From contig CAYZYO010000026.1 of the NCBI GenBank assembly GCA_964482585.1, positions 1-21,780 on the forward strand: a stretch of DNA of 21,780 nt, given 5' to 3'. Under the pieces are notes generated by a model. The model was given only the letters and a program-made list of their open reading frames with translations, did not search any database and was not told the DNA's origin. Source of the stretch: CAYZYO01 sp964482585. GTDB taxonomy: Bacteria; Bacillota; Syntrophomonadia; Syntrophomonadales; Syntrophomonadaceae. This document shows positions 6,400 through 14,374 of the stretch, one piece after another. How positions within the stretch are numbered: position 1 is the first letter of the stretch; every line of letters begins with the position of its first letter. Made by a program: the position numbers and the translations under genes.

Positions 6400-7392
6400 T
6401 TATAATTTAAATAACAGGCCTATAATCTCACCTGTTTCGGCTGCTGGCAGATAGGTTTTTATATCGATTTGGTTAAGCAATGCCCCTATTTCCTCTTCTT
6501 TATAAAAGACTCCTCTTAAACTATTTTCTAATCCTGTAATATCCCTGCTGGCAAAGAAATCACCGTAAATCTTACAGGTCAAAATCCGGCCTTTTTTTAT
6601 TAATAAGCGTATATCGATATTCCCCCACTTAAACCGAGCAGTTTTTTGTATATTAAAAGGAGGAGAACTTCCATAATTCCATTCCCATCTAAAATACCTG
6701 GATTCTCTCAAACTGTTTACAGCCGCTAAATCAGCTTCAGTTAAATAGTGTTTTTCAACATACTCCTCTTCCCTTAGTATGGTATCATTTAAAATATTCT
6801 TAAAAGCATAAATACTTAAGGGCTCAGCCAGCCACTCACTGATATTGGTCACTCTGCTTCTGACAGATTTTACCCCTTTGGAAATAATCTTTTCCGGGTT
6901 AGCATTAAGAGCACTGGACACATCATCCAGATTCGAGTCAAATAGAATGGTCCCATGGTGCAGGGTGCGCTGATGGTACCTGAATTGGGCATTACCGGAA
7001 AACTTTTTTCCCTTAATGGTAATATCATTCCTGCCATTATCCTCTGCGTTAATACCTAATTCCTCTAAGGCTTTTATGACCGGCCGGGTAAACCTGGTAA
7101 AATTAAAACCTGTTGTCTGCTTTTCACTAACTATGAAGGTGAAATTTAGATTTCCGGAGTCATGATAGACTGCACCGCCACCTGATAAACGGCGCACCAC
7201 ATGAATGTTGTTTTGTTTAATATAATCTCTATTTATCTCTTCTAAAGTATTTTGATTTCTGCCAACAACAACTGTTGGCTCATCCTGCCAGAGTATAAAC
7301 AGATCGTCTTTTGGATCCATTTCCTTTATGGCATATTCCTCCAGGGCCAGGTTAAAATAGGGATCGACAGATGTATTAATTATTTCGATCAT
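6400..7392 (-). CDS. lplA: Lipoate-protein ligase A
   Basis: 330 residues, normal for bacterial LplA with its C-terminal accessory domain. It activates free lipoate with ATP to lipoyl-AMP and transfers it to a lysine of lipoyl-domain proteins, here most likely GcvH. The lipoate-binding loop RRLSGGGAVYHD is at 67-78 and the catalytic-lysine motif KGKKFSGNAQ at about 127-136 (Lys130 probable). It is the last gene of the glycine cleavage operon, 18 nt after lpd, with an AAGGGG site before the ATG. The pairing suggests the cell relies on salvaged lipoate; no lipA or lipB (de novo route) is in the window, though they may be elsewhere. Confidence 0.93.
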   Translation of the reverse strand: MIEIINTSVDPYFNLALEEYAIKEMDPKDDLFILWQDEPTVVVGRNQNTLEEINRDYIKQNNIHVVRRLSGGGAVYHDSGNLNFTFIVSEKQTTGFNFTRFTRPVIKALEELGINAEDNGRNDITIKGKKFSGNAQFRYHQRTLHHGTILFDSNLDDVSSALNANPEKIISKGVKSVRSRVTNISEWLAEPLSIYAFKNILNDTILREEEYVEKHYLTEADLAAVNSLRESRYFRWEWNYGSSPPFNIQKTARFKWGNIDIRLLIKKGRILTCKIYGDFFASRDITGLENSLRGVFYKEEEIGALLNQIDIKTYLPAAETGEIIGLLFKL

Positions 7393-7410
7393 TATAATAC
7401 CCCTTTAAGA

Positions 7411-8790
7411 TCATCTCTTTGGTGCCAGATGGATAGCCTGTTTCTTTACGTCCAGGATTGCTTCTATTAATGCCTCCCCTAAAGTAGGATGAGGGTGAAT
7501 AGTCCCAGGAATTTCAGAGGTTTTTAAATGGTTTTTCACTATTAACGTTCCCTCCAGAATTAAATCACTTGCATGGGGCCCGATAATATGAATTCCAATA
7601 ATAACGTCTTCACTGTCTGCAATGACCTTAACCATACCATCAATTTCTCCTAAAGTAACGGCCTTGCCATTGGCCGCAAATTGAAACCGGCCGATTTTGT
7701 AGTCAATATTTCTTCCCCGGGCGTCTTCTTCACTCATGCCCACACTGGCTATCTCGGGGAATGTAAAGATACAGCTGGGAACCGCATGGTAATGCAGTCT
7801 GCTATCTATCCCGGCCATTTTTTCTACGGCAGCTATTCCTTCCTCAGAAGCCACATGAGCCAGCATCTGCCCACCGATAACATCCCCAATAGCATAAACG
7901 TTTTGAACACTTGTTGTATAATTCTCATCTACTTTTATAAAGCCATTTTTATCTCTTTCTATACCAACTTCCTCCAGGTTCAATCCCCTGGTATAAGGTT
8001 TCCTGCCGCCTGCTGCCAGAACCAGATCAGCTTCCCAGCTAATAGGCCCTTTTTTGTCCCTGGCTTGAATTTCTAACCTGTTACCCTTTCTTTGAATGGC
8101 CTCAACCGATGTATTGGCATAAATTCTGGTTTTCTGTCTTTTAACGAAAACTCCCATTCTCTTTCCCAGTTCTCCATCTAGCCCGTTTAATATCCGGGGC
8201 AGGTATTCAAAAATAACCACTTCACTGCCAAAGGCACTGAAAATACCTGCAAATTCAAGACCAATAACTCCACCCCCGATAATGGCTAACTTCTCAGGAA
8301 TTTCAGTAATATCAAGGATATCATCACTGCTTAATACTCCATCTAAATCAATGCCCTTTATTGGAAGGCTGGCGGTTTCAGAACCGCTGGCAATTAATAT
8401 ATTATAGGCTTTTATTCTGGTACCGTTAACCGCTACTGTTTGGTTGTCTATTATTGAAGCCTCTCCATTGATAATCTCTACCCCATTGGCTTTAACCAGC
8501 TTATTAATCCCCAATACCAGATTATCAACAATTTTATCTTTCCGATTTTTTGCTTTTTCCAGGTTAAAACGAAAACTATCAATTTCTATATTAAAATCAC
8601 CAGCCCTGTGCAGCGTATTCAAAACCTGGGCATTTTTGTAGTATGCCTTTGTAGGTATACAGCCGCGGTTAAGACATGTCCCCCCCATTTCAGCCTTTTC
8701 CACCAGAGCCACCTGCATTCCCAGCTGCCGGGCCCTTATTGCCGCTACATAGCCTCCTGGTCCTCCACCAATAACAATCAGATCCTTCAC
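7411..8790 (-). CDS. lpdA: Dihydrolipoyl dehydrogenase (glycine cleavage L protein)
   Basis: 459 residues, FAD-dependent disulfide oxidoreductase. It reoxidises the dihydrolipoyl arm of GcvH and passes electrons to NAD+. The FAD-binding GGGPGG is at 8-13, the redox-active disulfide in GGTCLNRGCIPTK (Cys39 and Cys44), the NAD-binding GGGVIGLEFAG motif near the middle, an AIGDV FAD motif, and the C-terminal catalytic HPHPTLGE (His434, Glu439). All parts are present. Its place between gcvPB and lplA makes it the dedicated L protein of this operon and not a pyruvate dehydrogenase subunit. The start ATG follows AAGGGGG by 2-3 nt, a rather tight spacing, but the start fits the family exactly. Confidence 0.95.
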   Translation of the reverse strand: MKDLIVIGGGPGGYVAAIRARQLGMQVALVEKAEMGGTCLNRGCIPTKAYYKNAQVLNTLHRAGDFNIEIDSFRFNLEKAKNRKDKIVDNLVLGINKLVKANGVEIINGEASIIDNQTVAVNGTRIKAYNILIASGSETASLPIKGIDLDGVLSSDDILDITEIPEKLAIIGGGVIGLEFAGIFSAFGSEVVIFEYLPRILNGLDGELGKRMGVFVKRQKTRIYANTSVEAIQRKGNRLEIQARDKKGPISWEADLVLAAGGRKPYTRGLNLEEVGIERDKNGFIKVDENYTTSVQNVYAIGDVIGGQMLAHVASEEGIAAVEKMAGIDSRLHYHAVPSCIFTFPEIASVGMSEEDARGRNIDYKIGRFQFAANGKAVTLGEIDGMVKVIADSEDVIIGIHIIGPHASDLILEGTLIVKNHLKTSEIPGTIHPHPTLGEALIEAILDVKKQAIHLAPKR

Positions 8791-8837
8791 TTCATTTCCC
8801 CCTTTATCAAGCTCTACTTATAATTCCTCTCCCGGGT

Positions 8838-10283
8838 TTAATCTTTAAATTTTACTACCGGTTTACGTGCTGCCATAACCTCATCTAACCGCTGGACAGC
8901 AGTTGAATGAGGAGCATCTAAAACCTTCTCCGGTTCATGTTCTGCTTCCCGAGCAATCTGTTCCATGGCTTTGATAAAATCATCCAACCTTTCTCTGCTT
9001 TCGGTTTCAGTTGGTTCAATCATTAAAGCTTCTCTTACAATCAAAGGAAAATAGACCGTAGGCGGATGATATCCGTAATCCATCATTCTCTTGGCAATAT
9101 CTAAGGTACTAACATTGTTGTGGCCCTGATACCTGGAGGTAGCAATAAATTCATGTTTACACAACCGGTCAAATGGAATGTGGTAGCCTTTTTGCATATG
9201 ATGTCGAAGATAGTTGGCATTCAATACCGCATGTTGGCAGGCTTGAGTTATTCCTTCAACACCCAGGGCTTTTATATAAGCATATGCTTTAACTATCACT
9301 CCGAAATTGCCGTAGAAGTTTTTCACCTTACCAATGGATAAAGGCCTATCATACTGAAAACTGAATCTATCCCCGGTTTTTTCAATTACCGGCCGGGGTA
9401 AAAACTCAGCTAGAAAAGCCTTAACTCCTACTGGCCCTGAACCTGGTCCTCCGCCACCATGAGGTGTACTAAAGGTTTTATGCAAGTTAAAATGCACCAC
9501 ATCAAAACCCATATTACCGGGTCTGGCTATACCCATAATTCCATTCAGATTAGCCCCATCATAATACAAAAGACCCCCGTTATCATGCACAATATCTGCA
9601 ATAACCTTAATATCTTCCTCAAAAAGTCCTAAAGTATTGGGATTAGTTAGCATTAAACCGGCAACTTCGTTATTCATCTTATTCTTCAAATCATGGATAT
9701 CCACCAGTCCCCGGGCATTGGATTTTACTTCCATAATGTCATATCCAACTACATGGGCAGTTGCAGGATTAGTCCCGTGGGCTGAATCAGGAACAATAAT
9801 TTTGGTCCTTTTATCATCACCCCGGTTTTGATGATAGGCCTTTATCATTAAAACCCCGGTCATCTCACCATGGGCCCCCGCTGCCGGCTGTAGAGTAAAA
9901 CTATCCATACCGGCGATTGCACAGAGCATTTTCTCCATTTCATATAAGAGTTCTAAAGCTCCCTGTACCGAATTAATTGGCTGGTAAGGATGAATATGAG
10001 CTAAACCAGGAAGCCGGGATGCCCATTCATTGATTTTAGGGCTGTATTTCATAGTGCAGGAACCAAGGGGATATAATCCATCATCAACTCCATAAGCCCG
10101 GTGAGAGAGTTCAGTGAAATGCCTTACTGCTTCCACTTCACTAACCTCAGGCAGGGTTAATTCTTCCTGCCTCAAGTAATCTTTAGGAATATTCTCAGAG
10201 ATATCTGCTTCCGGTATATCGGCAGGAGGCAGACTAAAAGAATTACTTCCCTTTACATGCTTTTCAAAAATAAGTTTAGTCAT
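8838..10283 (-). CDS. gcvPB: Glycine dehydrogenase (decarboxylating) subunit 2, P protein
   Basis: 481 residues, the usual size of the PLP-bearing half of the two-subunit P protein. With GcvPA it decarboxylates glycine and hands the aminomethyl group to lipoylated GcvH. The PLP-lysine motif HFNLHKTFSTPHGGGGPG is intact with Lys269 as the Schiff-base residue; a PDSAHGTNPAT motif (165-175) and YPLGSCTMKY (71-80) are further family signatures. Its ATG overlaps the gcvPA stop in TAATG (start at 10283), with GGAGGTG upstream, so the two subunits are translationally coupled as expected for partners made in equal amounts. Confidence 0.96.
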   Translation of the reverse strand: MTKLIFEKHVKGSNSFSLPPADIPEADISENIPKDYLRQEELTLPEVSEVEAVRHFTELSHRAYGVDDGLYPLGSCTMKYSPKINEWASRLPGLAHIHPYQPINSVQGALELLYEMEKMLCAIAGMDSFTLQPAAGAHGEMTGVLMIKAYHQNRGDDKRTKIIVPDSAHGTNPATAHVVGYDIMEVKSNARGLVDIHDLKNKMNNEVAGLMLTNPNTLGLFEEDIKVIADIVHDNGGLLYYDGANLNGIMGIARPGNMGFDVVHFNLHKTFSTPHGGGGPGSGPVGVKAFLAEFLPRPVIEKTGDRFSFQYDRPLSIGKVKNFYGNFGVIVKAYAYIKALGVEGITQACQHAVLNANYLRHHMQKGYHIPFDRLCKHEFIATSRYQGHNNVSTLDIAKRMMDYGYHPPTVYFPLIVREALMIEPTETESRERLDDFIKAMEQIAREAEHEPEKVLDAPHSTAVQRLDEVMAARKPVVKFKD

Positions 10284-11596
10284 TATTTCCCACCTCCTAA
10301 AACGGCTGCTAATCTGTCTATTTCCGATTTCTTTCTTTTTTCCGTAAAGGCTAAGAGCAGTGCATCTTCAAGCTCATATCCGCCAATGATGCCGTTTTCT
10401 AAAAGCCTGGCATTCATAAGTCCTGGATTATCTACTTTGACCGCAAATTCCCTGAAAAAAGGGGCCTGGTATTTTAAGCTGAGCCCGGCCTCAGCTATTT
10501 CTTTTGCGGCATAAACCGCCAATTGGTGTGAACGGGCTGCGATAGCCTGTAAGCCCTGATTCCCGATCAAAGTTAAATAAATGGTGGCTGTTAATGCATT
10601 AAGGGCCTGATTAGAACATAGATTAGAACCCGCTTTTTCCCGGCGTATATGCTGTTCCCTGGCCTGCAGGGTTAACACAAAGGCTCTTTGTTGGTTAATA
10701 TCTACAGTTTGTCCTACTATACGCCCGGGAAGCTTGCGCATTAATCTTTTGGTTGAGGCCAGAAAACCCAGGTACGGCCCCCCAAAGCTCAAACTGTTTC
10801 CCAATGATTGTCCTTCACCAACTGCTATATCTGCACCCCATTCTCCCGGTGACTTCAATACTGCCAGGGATATGGGGTCTACTGCCATTATCAACAATCC
10901 CTTATTCTTATGCACCGCCTTTTCTACTCCGGTTAAATCTTCCAGATTACCGTAGAAGTTTGGCTGTTGAAGTACAACTGCAGCTGTTTCCTGATCAACT
11001 AACTTAATAATACCATCGATGTCGGCAGCACCATTTTTACCAGGGATAATCATTATATCTGCTAATCCGGATATAGCATATGTTTTAAGAATCTCAATAT
11101 ACTCCGGATGAACAGTGTCCGGTATTAACACCTTTTTTCTCTTACTGCTGAGACAGGCCAGATTACAGGCTTCAGCGAGTGCACTGCCCCCATCATATAC
11201 GGAGGCATTGGATACGTCCATACCGGTAAGCCTGCATATCATTGTCTGGTATTCGAATATTGACTGTAATACGCCCTGGCTGATTTCCGGTTGGTAAGGG
11301 GTATAGGAAGTATAGAACTCCGAGCGCAGTAAGAGCTGTTCTAAGGCTGCAGGTATATAGTGGTCATAAGCACCAGCACCAAGAAAACACGGATATTCTT
11401 CACTACTAATATTTTTGGCAGCCAGAAGCCTTAAATCTTCTCTTAATTCCATCTCCCCAATACCTGCCGGCAGGTCTAAACCATCTTTTACTTTTAAGTC
11501 TTTCGGAATATCCTGAAAAAGATCATCAATGTGGTTTAATCCTATACTGTCGAGCATCTCTTTAACTACAGCCGGAGGGTTAGGAGCATATTTCAT
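10283..11596 (-). CDS. gcvPA: Glycine dehydrogenase (decarboxylating) subunit 1, P protein
   Basis: 437 residues from the chosen start, partner of GcvPB in the P protein. It has the GcvPA landmarks FLGAGAYDHYIPAAL, YTSYTPYQPEISQGVLQ and YDGGSALAEA, which line the glycine/PLP site but carry no PLP lysine, as normal for this subunit. The frame stays open 12 codons further upstream into gcvH. I chose the ATG at 11596 because GGGGAGGAAAAGT lies just before it, the family begins with M-(K/R)-Y-x-P, and it gives a TAATG overlap with the gcvH stop, the same arrangement as at the gcvPA-gcvPB joint. Confidence 0.95.
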   Translation of the reverse strand: MKYAPNPPAVVKEMLDSIGLNHIDDLFQDIPKDLKVKDGLDLPAGIGEMELREDLRLLAAKNISSEEYPCFLGAGAYDHYIPAALEQLLLRSEFYTSYTPYQPEISQGVLQSIFEYQTMICRLTGMDVSNASVYDGGSALAEACNLACLSSKRKKVLIPDTVHPEYIEILKTYAISGLADIMIIPGKNGAADIDGIIKLVDQETAAVVLQQPNFYGNLEDLTGVEKAVHKNKGLLIMAVDPISLAVLKSPGEWGADIAVGEGQSLGNSLSFGGPYLGFLASTKRLMRKLPGRIVGQTVDINQQRAFVLTLQAREQHIRREKAGSNLCSNQALNALTATIYLTLIGNQGLQAIAARSHQLAVYAAKEIAEAGLSLKYQAPFFREFAVKVDNPGLMNARLLENGIIGGYELEDALLLAFTEKRKKSEIDRLAAVLGGGK

Positions 11597-11997
11597 TACT
11601 TTTCCTCCCCCTCTTCTTCTAAAACCCGGCAAAAGGATGCATAATCACTGGCATTCATAAGTTGTATTAATTCATTCTTATCATTAATACTCAAAACTGC
11701 AATATAGTTCTCATACGGCTCCTCATTGAGAAGTTCCGGGGATTCTTCCAGTTCTTCATTAATTTTAATAACAGTACCAGTTACCGGACTGAAAACAGTA
11801 GCTGCTGCCTTAACTGATTCGATAACTGCTATTGATTCCCCAAGATTTATTCTTAAATCTATTTCTGGAATCTCAACGAATACAATATCTCCCAGCTGAT
11901 GCTGGGCATAATCAGTTATTCCAACATAGCCTTGATCACCATCAACCGCTATCCATTCATGTTCACGGGTATATAATAATCCTTCTTTTATATTCAT
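11596..11997 (-). CDS. gcvH: Glycine cleavage system H protein (lipoyl carrier)
   Basis: 133 residues from the chosen start. GcvH shuttles the aminomethyl group between P, T and L proteins on a lipoyl-lysine. The lipoylation motif ESVKAAA (residues 60-66 from this start) has the acceptor lysine at 63, and YTREHEWI and VGITDYAQHQLGDIVFVE are standard. An ATG two codons upstream (12003) touches the GGAGGG ribosome binding site directly; the ATG at 11997 has a 6-nt spacing and gives the usual N-terminus MNIKEGL, so I prefer it. The C-terminus (LEEEGEEK) is slightly longer and more acidic than usual. The stop overlaps the gcvPA start. Confidence 0.95.
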   Translation of the reverse strand: MNIKEGLLYTREHEWIAVDGDQGYVGITDYAQHQLGDIVFVEIPEIDLRINLGESIAVIESVKAAATVFSPVTGTVIKINEELEESPELLNEEPYENYIAVLSINDKNELIQLMNASDYASFCRVLEEEGEEK

Positions 11998-12044
11998 TGC
12001 CATCCCTCCATACTTATTTTGGAATTGGATAATATGTGTCTATT

Positions 12045-13160
12045 TTATACTGTGATTTGACTCTGGATACCTTTGGTTCTTTTTTTATAAAAAACATCTT
12101 GTTGAATAAATGCTTTTACCCTTTTACCTCGAATAATAATATCTATCTCTTCACCCGGTTGAGAATATTGCCTATTTATAAGTGTCAATCCAATGTTCTT
12201 ATCCAGGGTTGGTGAATAACAGCCGCTGGTTACATGTCCTATTTCGATGTTATCTTTTTTCACCTGGTAATGAGGACGCGGGATACCCCTTCCGTTCATA
12301 ACAAATTCCACCAGTACCCGGTGGTTATTCTGTTTATGTTGTTTTACTAATGCTTCTTTTCCGATAAAGTCTTCTTTATCCAGTCTTATAAAGTTAACCA
12401 ATCCCGCTTCTAATGGGCTTATGTCTCTATCAATCTCCTGCCCGTAAAGGGGGAGTTTAGCTTCAAACCGGAGGGTATCACGGGCTCCTAAACCCACCGG
12501 ACAAATATCTTTTCCCCCTGCCTTAATAATCTCTTCCCATAGATGTGGTGCCTTTCGGGGGTGAAGATATATTTCGAATCCATCTTCGCCCGTATAACCG
12601 GTTCTGGATATTAAACAATTAACTCCTGAAATTTCTACCCTGGGGTTAAACCAGAAAAATTTTATCGTATCTAGATTAAAGCTGGTCAAACTCTGCAATA
12701 TTTTCTGAGCCTCAGGTCCTTGTACAGCCAACTGGGCATACCGGGTAGATACATTTTGAATATCTAACCCGGCAAAAGCATTATCCATTATCCAAGCAAA
12801 ATCCTTTTCTATATTTACCGCATTAACTACCAATAAAAAACGATTAGGGGAATACTTATAGACTATAAGGTCATCCACAACTCCTCCGTCAGGATAACAC
12901 ATTAAGTTGTATTGAACCTGATTGCTGGAAATTATACTAATATCATTGCTCAGGAGATATTGTAAGTAATCCTGAGCCTTGTCCCCCTTTATTTCAATTT
13001 CGCCCATATGGGATACATCAAAAATTCCGGCCTTCTTTCGCACCATATGATGTTCCTTTAGTATTCCCTCATATTGAATCGGAAGCTCCCAATTGCTGAA
13101 ATTAACCATTTTCCCCCGGTATTTTTTATGCATTTGATATAAAGGCGTTTTATTCAACAA
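12045..13160 (-). CDS. gcvT: Aminomethyltransferase (glycine cleavage T protein)
   Basis: 371 residues, the normal length. It transfers the methylene group from aminomethyl-GcvH to tetrahydrofolate and releases ammonia. Family signatures include KMVNFSNWELPIQYEGILKE near the start, KAGIFDVSHMGEI, the CYPDGGVVDDLIVYK folate-site region with the conserved Asp, and SRTGYTGEDGFEIYL. It begins with TTG (13160; a second TTG follows at 13157), supported by AAAGGAGGG eight nt upstream and by the family N-terminus; no ATG fits. It is the first gene of the operon gcvT-gcvH-gcvPA-gcvPB-lpd-lplA, with 47 nt or less between genes. I searched the leader for a glycine riboswitch and saw none. Confidence 0.95.
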   Translation of the reverse strand: MLNKTPLYQMHKKYRGKMVNFSNWELPIQYEGILKEHHMVRKKAGIFDVSHMGEIEIKGDKAQDYLQYLLSNDISIISSNQVQYNLMCYPDGGVVDDLIVYKYSPNRFLLVVNAVNIEKDFAWIMDNAFAGLDIQNVSTRYAQLAVQGPEAQKILQSLTSFNLDTIKFFWFNPRVEISGVNCLISRTGYTGEDGFEIYLHPRKAPHLWEEIIKAGGKDICPVGLGARDTLRFEAKLPLYGQEIDRDISPLEAGLVNFIRLDKEDFIGKEALVKQHKQNNHRVLVEFVMNGRGIPRPHYQVKKDNIEIGHVTSGCYSPTLDKNIGLTLINRQYSQPGEEIDIIIRGKRVKAFIQQDVFYKKRTKGIQSQITV

Positions 13161-13190
13161 TATATCTTCCCTCCTTTAATACTTCCTTTT

Positions 13191-13196
13191 ATTATA
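13191..13196 (-). promoter_or_regulatory. Perfect -10 box before gcvT
   Basis: TATAAT on the minus strand, ending 30 nt before the TTG start, giving a leader of about 25 nt if used. The sequence 16-18 nt upstream of it is only a run of A, so there is no -35 match and the promoter would need an activator or an A-tract upstream element. Confidence 0.4.
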
Positions 13197-13299
13197 ACCA
13201 ATTTATACCGTTTTTTTTCTCCGCTTCTTTTTTATTAAATACGACTGCTTTTTATTATTCAATATAAATTCAGCTACAGTTTTTAGATTACTATTTATA

Positions 13300-13316
13300 A
13301 ACTTTATCGTAAAGTT
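13300..13316. promoter_or_regulatory. 17-nt inverted repeat upstream of gcvT
   Basis: AACTTTA-TCG-TAAAGTT, perfect 7+7 arms, 140 nt before the gcvT start. It is AT-only apart from C/G at three positions. It could be an operator for gcv control; a weak plus-strand terminator (followed by ATTTTTT) is the alternative. Confidence 0.35.
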
Positions 13317-13433
13317 ATTTTTTACACAAATACCTTTAACTTCAAAAATTAATGCAAATAGCCTGGTTCTTATATTTATAGAAGAGAGTCATTCTCGGGT
13401 TAACTGATAATGGCATTATTTTAGGGGGAATAC

Positions 13434-13597
13434 AGTCTCCTCTACGGTTAAACGATGGTTAAACAATGGTTAAATCAATAGCCAAGCATTAGATGAATGG
13501 TTGATTCCTCTATGGTATCTCTCTGCACCTTATAAATCCTTACCTATCCCCCCCTGACCAACCGTCCAACTGTCCAACTAACCAACTAACCAACTAT
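13434..13597 (-). repeat. Composite intergenic repeat, copy 3 (inverted)
   Basis: On the minus strand this gives five 8-bp units of the TTAGTTGG/ACAGTTGG type (plus-strand units start 13558, 13566, 13574, 13582, 13590), a run of seven G and GATAGGTAAGGATTTATAAG. Then come GTGCAGAGAGAT, GGCTATTGATTTAACC, two 11-bp units (13461-13471, 13450-13460) and AACCGTAGAGGAGACTG, which is half of the closing palindrome. The 708-nt gap 13161-13868 contains this copy, the hairpin at 13665-13695, the terminator at 13805-13833 and the gcvT upstream region; I see no gene in it. Confidence 0.85.
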
Positions 13598-13664
13598 ATA
13601 TATATTAATCTTCCTGAATTAGTAAGAAAATAAATGTTTAGTACAACCATCTTACTGAATAGAA

Positions 13665-13695
13665 CCGTAGCAAGCGACTTCAGTCGCCGCTACGG
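13665..13695. repeat. GC-rich hairpin related to the composite repeat's closing palindrome
   Basis: CCGTAGC-aa-GCGACT-tc-AGTCGC-c-GCTACGG folds into a 13-bp stem with a small internal bulge. Its core GCGACTTCAGTCGCC is the same as the palindrome closing copy 1 (5243-5258). It lies 68 nt from copy 3 and has no T-tract, so it looks like a REP/MITE-type unit and not a terminator. Confidence 0.75.
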
Positions 13696-13804
13696 TATAA
13701 GATCGGCACAGTATAATTATTCCAGATACGTGTCAAAACGAAAACCAAAAAATCTGTGGTTTCATAGGTGGTTGTGTCCTCCAGGCATGGGGGGATTAAT
13801 CTAT

Positions 13805-13833
13805 AAAAAAAGGGGAAAATCAGAGCTTTCCCC
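13805..13833 (-). terminator. Rho-independent terminator of the murI-rph-rdgB operon
   Basis: On the minus strand GGGGAAA-GCTCTGAT-TTTCCCC is followed directly by seven T. It lies about 36 nt past the stop of the phosphodiesterase gene and should end the operon that starts at murI. Confidence 0.88.
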
Positions 13834-13868
13834 CCCACATTAAAAGTTATTAAAAATCACTAAATACA

Positions 13869-14369
13869 TTAGTTATTAACTTTTTTCGATTTTAAATATA
13901 CGATTTCAGGGCTTAATATGTTATCTTTTATTTCCAAAAGAGCATAGCTGCGTCTTTGCCCTCCCCGTGGTTGAGAAGGGCTTCCCGGATTTATCATCCA
14001 TATATTGTCAATTTTTTTACAAAAGGGAATGTGAGTATGTCCAAATAGAACTACATCCGCACCAACTTCTTTTCCTCGGTAAAACAATGATTTTAACCCT
14101 CTCTTGACCCCGTAACGGTGTCCATGAACAATATAAAAGGACTTACCAGCTAAATCCAGGCACAGTTCCTTAGTGGTAGGCAAGCCGGGATCGCAGTTCC
14201 CGGCTACTCCATGGAAATCTATTCCCAAAAAACACGCGATTTTTTCTCCATCACTGTAATAATCACCGGTAAAAAGCATATGATCGATTTGAATTAAGTG
14301 CAGTGATTTTTTTATCCGTTCTATTTTACCATGGGTATCCCCTACAACGGCTATTCTCAAGTCACCCAC
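13869..14369 (-). CDS. YfcE/YsnB-type metallophosphodiesterase
   Basis: 166 residues with all five calcineurin-like metal motifs in order: GDTHG (10-14), TGD (about 34-36), GNCD (about 57-60), HGHRYG (about 83-88) and GHTH (about 110-113). Members of this family (MJ0936, YfcE, Bacillus YsnB) hydrolyse phosphodiester model substrates with manganese; the natural substrate is not established. It follows rdgB directly, as ysnB follows the RdgB homologue in Bacillus. The start is uncertain: GTG at 14369 gives MGDLRIAV, while TTG at 14360 gives MRIAV, the more typical N-terminus, with a GGGTGGGTGA stretch upstream. It is the last gene of the operon before the terminator. Confidence 0.9.
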   Translation of the reverse strand: MGDLRIAVVGDTHGKIERIKKSLHLIQIDHMLFTGDYYSDGEKIACFLGIDFHGVAGNCDPGLPTTKELCLDLAGKSFYIVHGHRYGVKRGLKSLFYRGKEVGADVVLFGHTHIPFCKKIDNIWMINPGSPSQPRGGQRRSYALLEIKDNILSPEIVYLKSKKVNN

Positions 14370-14374
14370 CCCAT

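Noticed and set aside
11597..11632. 12-codon upstream extension of gcvPA
   Set aside because: It lies inside gcvH, lacks a ribosome binding site and does not fit the family N-terminus.
13203..13388. Minus-strand open frame of about 60 codons upstream of gcvT, ending in a lysine-rich stretch
   Set aside because: It has no ATG, GTG or TTG before its last third and no ribosome binding site; most likely chance in AT-rich DNA.
13161..13440. Possible glycine riboswitch in the gcvT leader
   Set aside because: No tandem purine-rich aptamer cores of the known type are visible; the stretch is AT-rich with only one small dyad.
13710..13736. TTGACA with TATACT on the minus strand as a distant gcvT promoter
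   Set aside because: The spacing is only 15 nt and the transcript would have to cross the hairpin and repeat copy 3 for over 500 nt before gcvT.
13634..13843. Open frame of 69 codons on the plus strand
   Set aside because: It reads through the repeat hairpin and the terminator, with no ribosome binding site.
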